64,000 nt of DNA from Fulvia fulva (GCF_020509005.1 NC_063014.1:930001-994000), one strand, 5' to 3'. Numbered from the stretch's first letter, positions 9,641 through 22,352 are shown. The notes: generated by a model from the sequence alone, not told the origin. A program made the numbers and translations.

Positions 9641-12600
9641 GACCTAAGTACTCTAGCTAAAGTCTTTTGCTCGCTTCTTTTCCTCTAAGCATTCTTCGTA
9701 ACTCTTAGGTCTTACTAAACTTGCTCTAGTAAGTCAGCTTCTCTTCTTTAACCTTCCTCCCCTACTAAGAACCCTCGCGCTCCTACGTAAGGTTAGCTAC
9801 GTTCTTTCGTAGTCTAGAGTTCAACTTGTTTCTTTAATTACTTAGCCTCTAGTATAGTTAAAAGGTCCTTTAGATCAAGACTCGTATCTTAACTAGTACC
9901 TAGAACTTTCTTAAGTTCTAGCTTATCTTCTGAAATACCGGACCTATCTAGAAGTCTCCTAGCTAGATACCGATACTATAATTTAGCTAGATCCTTATAT
10001 ACGGCTAATATAAGCCTATTCCTATAGACGAGATACCTTAGAATCCTACCCGTAGGGGTCTAAAGTATATACGTCCCTAGGAAGCTCGCTTTACGGATCT
10101 TATAGGGTCTAAAGTACTTAGGTTCTAGCTTACGCGGATCTAGGTTTATTAGTAAGACCTATTCTCCGACTTTACGTCTTAGCTTTACCTCCGGCGGAAG
10201 TAACTTTAGATTTATTTAGTTCCTAGTCTAAGCTCGAGAAAGTAGTCTTTTACTTACGAGCTAACGCGTATAGCGGACGCGGACGATACGCTTCCTATAG
10301 TCGTTAACTAAGACATTCTTAGCTCGTAGCTCGTTCTCGTCTTCTAGGATTCGTAGGTATTAGCTATATATAAGGTAGAAGGGGCTAAGGTAGGGTATTA
10401 TATACTAGCAGTATCTAGTATAGTAGATCGCTTTAGGTAGGAAGGTATCCTATAGCCTAATATCGTTACTAATATATAGCTTCGTTAGTATCGATCCTAG
10501 TATACCGTTTAGGTTTTCTACCTTCCTATTCGTTATAGGATAATATAGGGATACTAGACGATAATTAGCCTTAAACTACTTTATTAGGTAGCTTATAACC
10601 CTACTTAGGAAGTTCTTACTTTTATCTAAGAGGAGCTAGCGGGGTAGCCCGTAGTCCTAATAGATTCTCTTATATAGGAATACTATAGTCGCTTTAGTAT
10701 CCGTACGCGGAACGGCCTAAGCGACTAGCTAACCTATAGCGTAATCTATCGTCGTAATAATATACTCGTTTCCTAGTAGACTCTTTAGTAAAGGCCCTAC
10801 GATATCAATCGCCTATCTCTCGAAGGGCCTAAGCTTATCGTTAACCTAGTAAAACCGCGGCTCGCGTGTTTTAGGCTTATTAGGCTTCTTTTTCTACGTT
10901 AGCTAGTATCTAGGGTAGGATTCGATAAACTTTCGTACGTCCTTTCTTATACTACAGAACGTTCGTTAACGTTAGCGTAGCGGAGCATACCGTAGTAGTT
11001 AGTGTTCTAGTGCTACTAGGACGCGAGAAGGTGTTTATTGCTATAGCGTAAAGTCTAGTAGTAGAGCTTCCCGAGTAGCTACCTAGTAGACGCGTAGCTA
11101 CTACGCCCTATAAGGCAGGCATAGCGGCTTTGCGAGCGTTAAGAGCTGTTAAGAAGGCGGCATATAACTAGGTAAGGTCGACCGCTAAAAGTGGTGTTCT
11201 ATTCGACCGTAAGTATTGCTTAGCTAGAGCACCATTCTACGGTGTGTACTTCTATACATTCGCTATATAGCTATCGGCGTATGTCGAAACGGCATTAACG
11301 ATAGAAGTGAACGCTCTTATCTCGAGCTAACCTATTAGCCCGGGCGCTATAAAGTATCCGTATCGCTAGTATACGTAGTTTACTAGATCAAGACGCTAGG
11401 TTAGTACGAGGAAAGGCGCTATTCCCTTATCGTCTAGAAGAATAAAGCCTAATCTAGGTTCCTTAGACTCGTCGATCGGTAGGAGTAGCTCGAATTCCTC
11501 TTCTCGTACCTTAATTAAGCTCTCGAGGTAGGGACCGTAAGTTAGTATCTATCCCGTTAACTTAAACTACCTTATTAGTTTAGGGAACAAGTCGGTCTCG
11601 TTAGCTTTCAATCTTATAGCTACGAGTTGCTTAACCGGCTAAGCTAGGTTAGTAGGTCCTTCTCTAATAAAGTTAGGCCGACGGGAGAGCGTATCGGGAA
11701 CGATCGCCTCTTCTCCCTTACGATATCTAATGTCTAAGTTATATTACTAAAACTCTTTAGCCTATCGTACGATCCTCTTACTCTAGCCCTTAGTACTATT
11801 AAGGTACCTAAGCGACTAGTAATCGGTTAGGATTATAACCGTATAGCCATTTTCTACGTAGTTGTCCTAGGTTCGGAGGGCTTCCTTAATTACTAGGCCC
11901 TCCTTTTCGTAAACTAGGTAATTTAGCTCGGCTCCCTAAAGCTTCTCTCTAGAGAAGGCTATAGGGTATAGCTAGTTATTAGCTCCTATTTAATAGAGAG
12001 TAGCGCCTATAGCCTATTTAGATACATTAGTCTTAATCGTAAAGGGCTTCTTAGAGTTAGGCGGGATTAGTATAGGCCCTAAGGTTAGCGCAAACTTTAG
12101 GCTCTTAAAAGCGTATACGTACTAGGCGTTCTATCGTACTAGGCGACGCTTTTTCCGCCAGAGGGACTCGTTGCTTTCCTTAAGAACATCTAAGAGGGGT
12201 ACTACGAGTTTTACGAAGCCCTTAATAAAGCGGCGGTAGTAGCCTACGAGGCTAAGGAACTACCTAATCTACTATATATTAGTAGGCGTAGGCTAACTAT
12301 TAATCGCGTCGATCTTGTCTTATAGTGGCCTAATCGAATTCTTCTCGATCTAATACCCGTAGAAGGTGACTAACTTGACTCTAATGTCGTACTTCTTAGG
12401 AGAGTAGAACAGTTTAGCTTTCTTTAGGCGGTCGAAGACCTCCTTTAGGTCTTTTTCGTACTATTCCTTAGAGTCTAAGAAGACTAGGATATCGTCGAGG
12501 TATACGACGACCTTCTTCTAAAGCAGATCTCTTAGGATCTCGTTTCTTATAGACTAAAACGAGGCTAGGGCGTTTATTAGCCTAAAGGGTATAACGAGGA

Positions 12601-13880
12601 ACTCGTACTTCCTATCCCTAGTATTAAAAGTAGTCTTATACGTATCGGCTAAGTCGATTAGTAGCTACTAGTACCCTAGGACTAGGTCTAGTTTACTAAA
12701 GTATTTAGCCTTCGCGACCGTATCTAGGCACTCCTAGATACGTAGGAGGGGGAAGCCGTTTTTAGTAGTTACGGCGTTTAGGGCGTAATAGTCGATATAT
12801 ATACGCTACTAGCCGTCTAGCTTAGGGACAAAGAGGACTAGGGATCCCTAGGGTAAGGACGAGACCTTAATTAGTCCGTAATTAAGGAGCATCTAGATCT
12901 AGCGAGCCTGTTCTCGAAGCTAACTAGGGTTTAGACGGTATACGGGCTAGTTAATAGGTCTAGCGTTACTAGTAGGGATAGTATAGTCGAAAGCTCTCTT
13001 CCGTAGGAGTCTAGCCGGGAGCTAAGCTCTCTAGATATCTAGGAAGAGATTAACTAACGTCTAGAAGACCTAGTTACCTACCTACGGTAGCTAAGACTCG
13101 TCGTCTAGGTCCCCTACTATAGCTATAAGGCGTTCGTATACCTTATCTAAGCCGTGTTCCTCAAAGTCGATATGAACTAGAGTATCGTCGGGGAGTCGCC
13201 TAAGCGAGTAGAAGAGCTAGGGTCCTTCGTATCGTATAGCGAAGTCTACTAAATATATAGAGTTAAACATTTCTAGCTCGCCTTCGTCGTCCTTTAGGTC
13301 GAACACCTTAGAGTACGACCTGATCGTATAGTACCGGCTACGCCGGTCCCGTAGTCTAGTAGAGCTAGACTACTAGTTTACGTTAGGGTTGACTTCCTAG
13401 AACTACTTAAGGCCTAGGATAAGGTCAAATCCTTCTATATCGATAACCCTAGCGGGGACTATATCCTACTAGGTACTAATCTAATATAGTAGAAGGACAC
13501 CCTAAGTAGAAATGATCTCCTTACCGTTTAGGAGGACGATACTTACTAGCGGCAAGTCCCTAAAAAGCGATCGAGGGAGTTACTTCGATTTTCGGGCTAA
13601 GAGGTATACTTTAGAGGCTACGTAGTCTAGGGTAACCTTAGCCCGAACCTAATTAGGTCCTAGGCGGGCATCGATAGTAAAGAGCCCTCCGCCTATCGCT
13701 ATTAGCCTCTCTATCGTATAGTCGACCTCCTCTTTAGTCTCCGACTCGGGTTCTTTAGATAAAGATAATAATCTATCCTCTTCTACTTATATCTACTAAG
13801 TCTTACCCTTAGTAGCTAGGGTCGTCCTATCCTAGTAGGATTCTCTAGGTAGGGGGATAGAGGCGTCTAATAGTCCTAAG
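9640..13880 (-). pseudogene. Gypsy1 pol: protease, reverse transcriptase, RNase H, integrase
   Basis: Minus-strand order is as expected for Ty3/gypsy. A retropepsin-like stretch lies near 13690-13560 (FTIDARLGPN, VYLLARKSK). RT follows: VPKLDG with IYIDYYALNAVTTKNGFPLL (near 12830-12730), YFSKLDLVLGYQQLLIDLAD (near 12710-12640), and the catalytic YLDDILVF near 12510-12485, continuing with YEKDLKEVFDRLKKAKLF. RNase H falls near 12100-11700. Integrase runs to a C-terminal beta-barrel segment near 10190-10080 (VLLINLDPRKLEPKYF, YKIRKASFLGTYIL) and a tail to about 9650. Stops are almost all TAG. Catalytic Asp-Asp of RT survives, but the frame is closed many times. Confidence 0.83.
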
Positions 13881-13911
13881 TACGTCTACCTCGATTATGA
13901 CGTCTTAGGCT

Positions 13912-15003
13912 CTATTTTTTTGGCTTAGAGTAGTCGCGCGCGAAGTGGCCTGTCTTACTATAGTTATAGTATTCGTCTAAGCGCCCGGAGGGGCCTCTAC
14001 GATGACCTCGCCCGCGTCTACGTCCGCCGCGGCCTCTACCGCGGCCTCTACCGCGCGCTAAGCTACCTAAGTCGCTCCGGAGAGCTATAAAGGCTTTAGT
14101 ATCTCCGTCTATAAACTTCTCGACGGTTGACATTATTACGGCTAGCTTCTAGTCTCTTCCGCGGCTAAGATAGAGTCGCTAGTCGGCTATAATAGCCTAC
14201 TAGAAGTAGACGCGGATATTCGTATTAGTCGCTCGGAAGTTACGATTATCTAGTTTAGCTAGTATATCGGGCTTTAGGCCGGCTAAAAACTTGCGTAGGT
14301 AGGTAAAGTTATCTAGTAGAGGAGTTATACGGCTCCTAGTTAGCCTAAGCGACCTAATAAAGGTCCTAATACTCCTAGTTTAACGGGTAGTCTCCTACTT
14401 ACGCTAGATCTACTCCTAATAGTCTAGGTCGACTATAAAGTTAGAGATCTACGTAATTATGTCGTCGAAATCGCTATGCCTAAGATAAGGGGGCTTTAGG
14501 CGCGTTTCTTCGATAGCTTTAAACTATAACTAGTTAAAGTCGCTACCGACAAAGCTACTAACGAGCTCTAGTTTCTCTAGGTCGGAAAGGCGTCGTTTAA
14601 TAATCCATTTCTTATTTAGGCTAATCTAGGCTCTATCAGACGATATCTAGTTAAGGTACTCGTCGTTCTAAGCGTTAGACTTTAGAACAGGGGGATCCCC
14701 TATCCTAGGCGCCTTGCCTCTACTAGCTAGCTCGTTATATAGGCCGAAGTTATCTTCGTCTAGGTAGTCCGCCCTATCTATCTCCGCGTCGCCATCGCGG
14801 TCAGGGCGGCGGTACGACCGAGTAGCTAGGGGTATAGCCTAAGTGGCCCTAAAGGTATCGTTTAGGCTAGTAGGCTAAGCCGCGTAGTTATTACCTAGGG
14901 CGTGACTATAGGCTAGGCCCTCTCCGACTAGATAAGTAGTAAAACCTTATTAATCCGGTAGGTAATAACCGCCTTAATTAGGGTATTAGTTAGTGTTCTC
15001 TAT
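13912..15003 (-). pseudogene. Gypsy1 gag with Arg/Gly-rich zinc-knuckle C-terminus
   Basis: The frame begins at 15003 with ATA (probably a former ATG) in IENTN, followed by LVGEGLAYSHALGNNYAA, and continues through a capsid-like region (SDFDDIITQISNFIVDLDYQ, LLDNFTYLRKFLAGLKPDI) to an open C-terminal stretch at 13912-14133. That stretch has GRGRGRGRGG repeats and a zinc knuckle in which both first Cys and the last Cys now read Tyr (YYNYSKTGHFARDYSK). Cys TGT to Tyr TAT is the RIP change, so the original was a CCHC nucleocapsid. Length is near 365 residues. It would coat element RNA. Confidence 0.82.
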
Positions 15004-15184
15004 ACTAAAGGTTTAAGTAGCCCGCCCCGTTTGTAGGAGCTAAGATAAGGTTAGTAAGGTTACCTCGCTTAGCTTTAGTACTAAGGTCGGACTAAGGCGT
15101 AAGTTAGAGACTTATAGCTAAGGAGATTCACTTATAGCCTGATTTAACCTAATAGAAAGGCTAAAAGGAAGGGAAGCTACTAGA

Positions 15185-15293
15185 TATAAGAACCTTAGCG
15201 AGTATAAATCTAAGATATAGAAAAGCTACCTAAGAAAACTCTAAATATAAAGCTAAGCGCTAAGCCGGCGGTATGTTCGGATAAGAACGTTAT
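15185..15293 (-). repeat. Gypsy1 5' LTR (right copy)
   Basis: This is a direct repeat of 6705-6813 with a few C/T and G/A differences (for example GTATGTTCGG against GTATATTTAG). Gag starts about 180 bp inward on the minus strand, so this is the 5' LTR of the element. Confidence 0.85.
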
Positions 15294-15447
15294 AGCCTAT
15301 AGGCTAGTAAACATCCGGACACCTAGTATCTACCTATACTAATACTAGCGATACTATATATAGATATACGCTATCCTATTAGGTCCTTCTTCGTCTTTCG
15401 TATAATCCGCCGTCTTCTACTACTATATAACTCGTACCTATTTAACA
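15294..15447 (+). repeat. Copia2 3' LTR, right portion
   Basis: It resumes in the LTR hairpin (AGCCTATAGGCTAG) immediately after Gypsy1 and runs to TTTAACA at 15447, matching the second part of the Copia1 LTR. Together the two portions make about 234 bp after subtracting the duplicated target bases. Confidence 0.86.
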
Positions 15448-15469
15448 TATTCAATAGTAAAGATAAAGA

Positions 15470-16639
15470 AGTATAAAGGCAAAGTTATAGAGAGAAGACC
15501 TAAAAGACTTGCCCTTATATCTATTAATATATATAGCCTACTACTAATCTTAAGACTAGGATTTCAATACTAGCTTAAGATTATTAATAACTTCGCTAGG
15601 AAGAAGTAGACCTTTCCTCTTAGGAAAAGAGAAGATACTCTAGTTACTCTCTAGAACTAGAAGATTAAAGTAGAGGGGAAATTATTAGCGTAGCTAAAAG
15701 TAGTAAGGCTTGATAATACAAAAGAACTTATTATATTAGTAAAGTAGTAGGAGAAGGATTTAGGGATTAGGCTCGAGCCTACTAAGGTATATAACTCTCT
15801 ATAGAATAGACCAATTGAGAGGTCAATATAAACCTTAGAGGACTCTATAAGAGCAATGCTTAAAGAGGCTAAAATGCCGGTTAAATTTGGTCTAAAGTAC
15901 TAGAGGCCTAAACTTATATAAGGAACAAACTACTAAATGGCCTAGATTATAATAGGTTTAAGGTTTTACTAGATAAGGCTTTTAATAGTATTTAACCGAC
16001 TATTAACTATTTGAAAGTTCAGGGATGTAAAGCTATTGTCTATATAGACACAAGATCCTAACCTTAATAGGCAAGAAGTAACAAGCTAATAAATAGGGGT
16101 AAAGAAGTAGTGTTTATTAGGTATATTAAAAATATAGCTAAAGCCTAGCTCTTTTAGGAACTGGACATAAGAGCTATTAAACTGCATATATATATAGACT
16201 TCTTTAAGGACTAGCCTAGAGGTAATATAGGTCTTAATGTTCTAACATTAAATCTACTAAGTAGTATACTAGCTAGGAAGCCCTTAGGAAGGCCGAGGAA
16301 GAACGTATCCTTAGGACAATCTACCTACTATTTAGGCGTCTATTAAAGTACACCCGGAATAGATTAGCTAATTAAGACCCCTAAAGTCGCTTAGCCGAGA
16401 AAGCTGTTTATATAACTTCCCTAACCTCCGGAGAACGTAGGGGAATTTTAGAAAATCGATTAGCTAATTAAGATAAGCTCCCTAGATCCGTAGGAAATAG
16501 ACGTTACTAGGTTATAAGTAGCGGTCCCTAAATTATCCCTTAGAAAGAGAAAGGCTGACTATAATGTTAAAGGCTATGATATAAAATAGAAAGCCCTAAA
16601 ATCTATAGTCCCTAAGCCCGAACTAACTACTAAAGTAGG
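15470..16639 (+). pseudogene. Copia3 integrase region of pol
   Basis: The rve core is readable: LALISINIYSLLL (near 15495-15545), then LKIINNFARKK (near 15575-15610), KREDTLVTL (near 15625-15650), VVRLDNTKELIILVK (near 15700-15745) and NRPIERSI (near 15805-15830) carry the three acidic positions. A linker homologous to the Copia1 185-406 block follows near 16070-16200 (KLINRGKEVVFIRYIKN). TAG codons mark former Trp and Gln. The coding sequence stops at the GTAGG duplication where Gypsy2-A begins. Confidence 0.78.
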
Positions 16640-16800
16640 TATAGCGGTTTATAGTCGTGTTAATATAGAGTAGCTAGGTACGTAGGAAAGAGGAGCGCGA
16701 GGTGCGCCGAGGCTATATACAAGCCGAGGTATTACGCTAGTACGCGCGGTTACGTAACCTACGTACTAGCTATCTATTTACTAGGCCTAGGGCCGTGACA
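16640..16800 (-). repeat. Gypsy2-A 3' LTR (161 bp)
   Basis: On the minus strand it starts TGTCACGGCCC and ends CCGCTATA. The palindrome that reads GGTCACGTGACC in the right LTR reads GGTTACGTAACC here, a RIP change on both strands. GTAGG precedes it on the plus strand. Confidence 0.9.
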
Positions 16801-16816
16801 CTACCCCCCCTCTTAA
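16801..16816 (-). other. Gypsy2-A polypurine tract
   Basis: On the minus strand AAGAGGGGGGGTAG immediately precedes the 3' LTR, where plus-strand DNA synthesis is primed in LTR elements. Runs of G lack CpA context, which explains why it survived RIP. Confidence 0.75.
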
Positions 16817-16839
16817 ATCGTACTTAGTCCCTTAAGCTT

Positions 16840-19800
16840 ATATTATTACCGCTACGAATACGGCATTATATTCTATATCGTTCTCTATATCTTCTATCTT
16901 ATCCGTCTTCTTCGTTAGTCCGGTATATAATTGATTCGCGTAGCCCTCCTATAGTTACTAGGTTAGTCGTAGTTATTAACGAAGCGTTTACGACGTCTTT
17001 AGGTATATCCTTATTAGGAATCTACCCTAGTAGCGGCGTAAAGCCGGCTAGCCTATCCTTCGTAGAATAGTTATAGTAGAAGTCCGCGATAGAGGCGGCG
17101 GTAGTATCTACTAACTCCTTAGCCGGCTTCTAAGTAGGCTTACTATAACCTACCTATTATACTAGGTATTTATATCTTCGCTCTTTCCTCCTACTACGAG
17201 GTACTAGGCCTAGCGGTAGCGAGCTCCTAACGTCTAGTACCTCGTCTAATACCTATTACGCGCTCTTCTTACTATTATCGTCCTCTACTTCAATCGGGGT
17301 AGGCGGTAGCTAAACTTAACTAGGGACTAGCGCGTAGGCTAGTTAGAGTGGATTAGTATAAAACCCGTTATATAGATTACTAAGGGAGCGTAGTAGGTCT
17401 AGACGATACGTATCGTACGGTAGGACTTCTATAGTCGCGTATAGCCCTACGTAGCGGTAGTCGAGCTTCTTTAATAGTCGCTTCGTTCGCTAGTTACGCG
17501 TACTAAGGTAGACTAGGTCGCCGACCTCGTATCGTAGTATAATCGTACGGTAATCGTTAGTATAGTCTACCTAGCTTACTTATACTATTTCTATTAAATC
17601 CTAAAGTCTATATCTTAGGTCAGTTATACGGCGAGCGAATACGTCGGTAGATTGTACGTCGAGCCGTTATTTATATAGTAGTAATGCTTATAGTAGGTTA
17701 AGTTTAGTATTAGCGTATCGTAGGTTCTTACCGATATTTACTATAAACGGGCTTACTCCTATAGTTTTAGAGACGTAGTCGTTAGCGGTAAACTCTACGA
17801 GAGGTAACTAATCTAGCTAATCGTCCTATATATAGCTAATATATACGCGTAAATATTGTTCTATTATCTTGTTCATATTTTCGCTTTAACTATCGGTCTC
17901 CGGATAGTAACCCGTTAAGATCTTACGTTTGATCTATAGTAGCTTATAGAGCCGCCCCTAAAAGGCGGAGATCTACTAAGGCCCGCGGTCTAATATAATC
18001 GTCTTTAGTAGGCCGTAGCGTAAAAAGATGTACTTAATATAGATATAGGCGATATATTCGGCTTTTATCTCGAGGATAGGAATGTAATATCGCTCCTTCC
18101 CTAAGCGGTCCGTAACTATAAGTACGTTCTTATAGATCTAGCTATCTACCGTATACCTCGCTAGGGGTAGATCGACTATAAAGTCTATTACGACATCGTC
18201 CTAAGTATCGAATAGAACTAGTAGCGGTATAAGTAGCCCGTATTAGGGTTTATTAATACTACGGCTATTACGGTATATCCGATAGGCGCGTATAAGGGAC
18301 CTAATAAAACGAGTTATTCGAGGCTATATATAGTAACGTAATACTAATCTACTCGTAGTAGTCTTCCCTAGGTGTCCCGCTACTAGCGTATCGTAGAAGG
18401 CTTTAATAATACGTATATAGATAGTGTTCTCTTTATCGTCTATAGGGGGGATAAAAAGGCTATATCCGCTATATCGGTTCTTAATATAGATTATACTATC
18501 GATTAGTATTATATATTTGTCGTCGATCTTGTTCTTACGAAGGAGCTTAACGGGCTTACCGGCTACTAGCTAAGTCGTAGCCTCTATCGTATCTTCTTGT
18601 TTATATAACTTACTAATGTCGGTAGCTAGTTATTTATCTATAACTACTCCTACTTCTAAAGAAGACAGTCGGAGAATCGTACTTATAGAGACTAAAAGGA
18701 AGTGCTCTAGTTTTAGTAGGATCCGGTCCTATTAAGTATACCTCGGGTCGGACTTGTCTTATAAAATTATATCCTAAGAGCGTCGTATAAGACTATCTAG
18801 CTTTGCCCCTTATACGCCTAGTCTATATACGATCTTAAAGAAGAACTGTAATAGGAACTCGGTCTATCTTGCTTGTTAACGATTTAGCTATTTCGAACTT
18901 ATAAAGTACTCGAGGTTCTTATAGTCGCTATATACGAGTATAGGGCGGCCGCTTAGGTCTTATAGGTTTTCGAAGTCGGATTCTTTATCGATATTACCTA
19001 CTATAAGCTTAGCTCTCTATTCTTCGAAAGCTTTAATAATAGTAAGTAGCTCCTTATTATAGATGTCGTAATTATATTCTTAAGGGCCTATTTTCTTAGA
19101 TAAGTATATAATAGGTCTTAAAATGTTGTCCTTATCGTATTAAGACAGTACCGCCGTAGTAACGAAGTCGCTAGTATCTATTTTAAGGACGGTTCTACGC
19201 CCTAGAACGAACATTATAAGGATAGTACCTTCTACGTCGGTAAACGCTTACTTTAGCCTATCGAAGGCCTTTTAATACTCTTTGGTCTACTACTAAGGTA
19301 TGTCTTTCTTAATTAGCTTTACTATAGGCAGTACTATCTTACTATAGTCCTTAATAAAGCGCCGATAAAAGCCGGAGAAGCTATTAAACGTAAGGATATC
19401 TTTGATATTAGCCGGTATGCCCTATTCTCGTATCGCTTACACCTTAGCCGGATCTATTAAGACTCCGTCCTTACTAATAATAAGACCTAAGTACTTAGTA
19501 GATTGGGTATAAAACTCGTACTTAGTAATATCGAGTTATAGGCCGGCCTCGCCGTATTTCTAGAGCACCTTCTTTATATATTCGATATGTTCTTCTAAGG
19601 TGTCACTGAATATTAAGATGTCGTCGAGGTATACTAAGGCGAAGTTATCTAAGAACTCCCTTAGGGTATTGTTAATATAAGACTAAAACGTCCCTAGGGC
19701 GTTATATAGACCAAACGGTATTATAAGGCATTTAAACTACCTATATCTCGTAGTAAAAGCTATTAGCTATTCTAAGCCTTTAGGAATCCGTATACGATTA

Positions 19801-20995
19801 AAGGCTACGATAATATCGAGTTTAGTAAAGTACTTCTTTCCTACGATATGGTTAAGGGTATCCTATATAAGGGGAATCGGATATCTTGACTTAATAGTAC
19901 GTTCGTTTATACTACGATAGTTAATATATACTCGTAGGCCTTTACCGGGTTTCTTAACAATAAGGACTAGTAAAGAGGCATCTACTCTACCTTAGTAACG
20001 GCGTATACCCTTCTAGGCAAGCTGTTCGTTAACCTAATAGGCGATAATCTTATCTTCTTAGTTTAATATACGGTATAGTCTACTAAATAGAGGAGTCGCG
20101 CTAGGTTTAAGCTTAATCTCGTAATCTATACCTAGCCGGTAAGGTAGGAGCTCCTTCGCGTCTTACTTCGAGAAGCAATACGCGAAGTCATAATAGATAG
20201 GTAGGAGGTGATCCTTTAGATCGATAACTTCCGCCTTCTTCTCTATAAACCTATCTTTATCGGACTACGTATATATCTTATAGACGGAAAGTATCGGACT
20301 AATACGCTACGCTACTAGTATCAACGCCGCTATACGTATATCTAGCCGTTCGGTAGTCTTGTTATTAGATAGTATCCTATAGCCGGTATTAGGTATATAG
20401 GGTACGACATTACGTATATTTCGAGTACTTATTGTATAAGCTATTAGAGGGTCTATTATACGTAGATCTCCTAGTTACTAAGGTTCGCTCTTATTAAATA
20501 TAAACATTATATAGGCTTTAGCTCCCTTTCGCTTAGCTATCTTCTCGATCGCTTCCGCGCTAACTTCCTAGATATTAATATCCGGTAGTATCGGTATAGT
20601 TACTTTATCGGCGGGTAGCGTAGTCGACGGCGATATCGAGTAAGTACGTAGGCGCGGACGCGGCTTTATAATTATACCGGAGGTCATTATCTATACTAGA
20701 TCTCCTTTATTATCTCCCTCTATAGTAGCTCGGAAGGGTAGTCGTACTAGTAATATAGCCTCGAACTTCTACGTAGTAACTATAGGCTCTTATCCTCTAT
20801 TATTAATACTTTAGGCCTAAACTAGCTTACTATTCTATAGGCAATATTCCTTATAGTACTCTAAGTTAAGTGTTATTATACTAGAGGTAAAGTAGATACC
20901 TAGTTAGTGTTCGTCGTACTAGGGCCTTCCGAGTACGATATCGTATTTAAGATAAGTTACCTAGAAAGTTCTTGTCTCTATATAACCGCTACTAA
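16840..20995 (-). pseudogene. Gypsy2-A pol: protease, RT, RNase H, integrase
   Basis: From right to left on the minus strand, a protease region lies near 20400-20990. RT has the catalytic [10 protein letters not shown] near 19640-19610, followed by [11 protein letters not shown] and LDITKYEFYTQST (near 19590-19500). RNase H lies near 19200-18900. Integrase carries FIVDLPLARYTVDS (near 18185-18135), VTDRLGKERYYIP (near 18120-18080), the second Asp in ILDRGPQ (near 17990), and the Glu block DSQSENMNKIIEQYLRVYI (near 17905-17835), so the D-D-E triad is visible. Many TAG codons interrupt it. This enzyme set would copy and integrate the element. Confidence 0.82.
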
Positions 20996-21023
20996 GTATA
21001 AGTTCTACGTTTATACGGTATTC

Positions 21024-21258
21024 TATTAAACAGGTACGGGTGGATAGTAGCGGAGTAGAGTAAGAGATTAATCTTTAACTGACTAATAGTACGAGTATAT
21101 AGCAATATATTAGGAACCAATATGTTGATTATATTAGATATCTATCTAAGCTAAAGGGGAGAGAAGGTATCTCCCTATAAGCTGAGTTATCGTGTATGCC
21201 TTAGGCTACTAGATCACTTCCTAATTGTTAACTCCCTTTGAGATACTACATCTTAACA
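21024..21258 (-). repeat. Solo LTR of the Copia3 family (235 bp)
   Basis: The minus strand runs from TGTTAAGATGTAGTATC to CCTGTTTAATA and matches the Copia3 3' LTR at 35541-35776 along its length. It is flanked by TATTC on both sides (21019-21023 and 21259-21263), a clean 5-bp duplication in Gypsy2-A protease sequence. The original element was therefore lost by LTR-LTR recombination. Confidence 0.86.
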
Positions 21259-21299
21259 TATTCTATTATTTCTTTAGCTATTAATCTATTTACTAACCC

Positions 21300-22352
21300 G
21301 CCGCTAAAAAGTACTAACTTATATACTTTAGTAAAGCGAAAACATACTATAATATAAAGGCGGCGGTAAGAATCTAAGGCTACGAGACTAAGCTATTAGC
21401 GGAGCTACGAGTACTAGGGATCTAGCTCGACCCGAAGCTTAGCTAGAATATATAGATTAAGAAAGCCTAGAGTCGAGCGTAAGTTAATAAAGCCTCGATA
21501 AAGAGGCTTACGGTATCTATATAGGGAGTAATATTCGACAAGGTAAGAGTAATATATAAGGCGATCGTTAGACTAGCTATATTATACGGGGCACAGATTT
21601 AGGGAATAGGAGGCGTAGGTAAGCCGATCCCGAAACGGATAGAGCACCCCCTAAACAGGACATAGGTAGGCAACCTACGTAGGGTACTAGGCGTATATAA
21701 GACAACGTTAATAAGCACGGTAGAAATAGAGATAGGAATACTACTAATCGGCTAGTATATCCGGGGAATAAGAATTTAATACGCGGCAAAGACGATAGGT
21801 TACCTAGTACAAACCACGATCTAGGAGGTAAAGAATAAGATAGAAAGCCGCTACCGAAGAGGGGTAGGACATAGGACAAGCCAAAAAGAGGATGACCTTA
21901 CTACCTTTACGGCCGTATAGACAAGCACCGAATAGCTAGTACGAAAGAAGGAGGAGCGTAGGACTCGCTAGGCCGGCGGGAGTAAGGCTAAGACCTAAAG
22001 CCTAGCGGAATAGATAGCGAGCTGCCTATAGGAGTAGGACTAGAAAAGGAAGCCCCCTAAGACAATAGGCCCGATAGCGCTCCGAGCCTTCTAGAGACAT
22101 AATTACTAGCTATATAGGGACCTAATAAGGGCCGAAGCAAGCATAGCGATCTAAATCAGGTCCGAATATATTAGATTAAGGGCCTACCTGTTTAGGAGAC
22201 GCGTACTAGACATCTATAGCCTAGCCTACTAGTGTAGCTACCTACCGTAAAACCTAGAATATATACTACTACGATACCCGTAGTAGGCGAGAGGTAGGGG
22301 AAATTAGAGGCACTAAGCGGGAAGGAGAGACTACAAGTCAATTATTAGGGAT
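21300..22352 (+). mobile_element. LINE-A1: fragment of LINE-A ORF2 (post-RT region)
   Basis: This matches LINE-A3 56478-57520 closely in the same orientation. Translation gives the region downstream of the RT active site: LLAELRVLGIQLDPKLSQN (Q are stops now), VRVIYKAIVRLAILYGAQI (near 21545-21600), TQVGNLRRVLGVYKTTLIST (near 21662-21720), and a C-terminal SYLPQNLEYILLRYPQQARG block (near 22240-22295). Both ends are truncated: the left abuts Gypsy2-A protease sequence near 21300, and the right joins a copia LTR scrap at 22353. No tetranucleotide tail is present. Confidence 0.82.

Larger units (their letters stand above)
6705..15293 (-). mobile_element. Gypsy1: Ty3/gypsy retrotransposon with 109-bp LTRs and an extra antisense ORF
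   Basis: Two near-identical 109-bp direct repeats (6705-6813 and 15185-15293) bound 8.4 kb of internal DNA. Gag and pol are on the minus strand, with gag next to the right LTR. The element lies inside the Copia2 3' LTR. The flanks read AGCCC on the left and AGCCT on the right, consistent with a 5-bp target duplication carrying one change. After the right LTR the minus strand reads TCTAGTAGCTTCCC, a plausible primer-binding site if TGG has become TAG. The 3' part of the element, beyond integrase, holds a plus-strand reading frame (7383-9061). Everything is RIP-mutated. Confidence 0.86.
3274..15447 (+). mobile_element. Copia2: Ty1/copia retrotransposon, heavily RIP-mutated, interrupted by Gypsy1
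   Basis: This plus-strand element is the same family as Copia1 but far more degraded: nearly every CA or TG of Copia1 appears here as TA. The part in the window starts inside pol at 3274, where Copia1 has inserted, and runs through integrase, reverse transcriptase and RNase H to a 3' LTR. That LTR is split by Gypsy1 (6705-15293) and resumes at 15294-15447. Its last bases, TTTAACA, abut integrase sequence of Copia3, so Copia2 itself lies inside Copia3. The 5' end is left of the window. Confidence 0.85.

Noticed and set aside
15448..15452. TATTC after the Copia2 3' LTR equals the duplication of the solo LTR at 21019-21263
   Set aside because: The Copia2 5' flank is outside the window, so this cannot be tested; a five-base match in TA-rich DNA can be chance.
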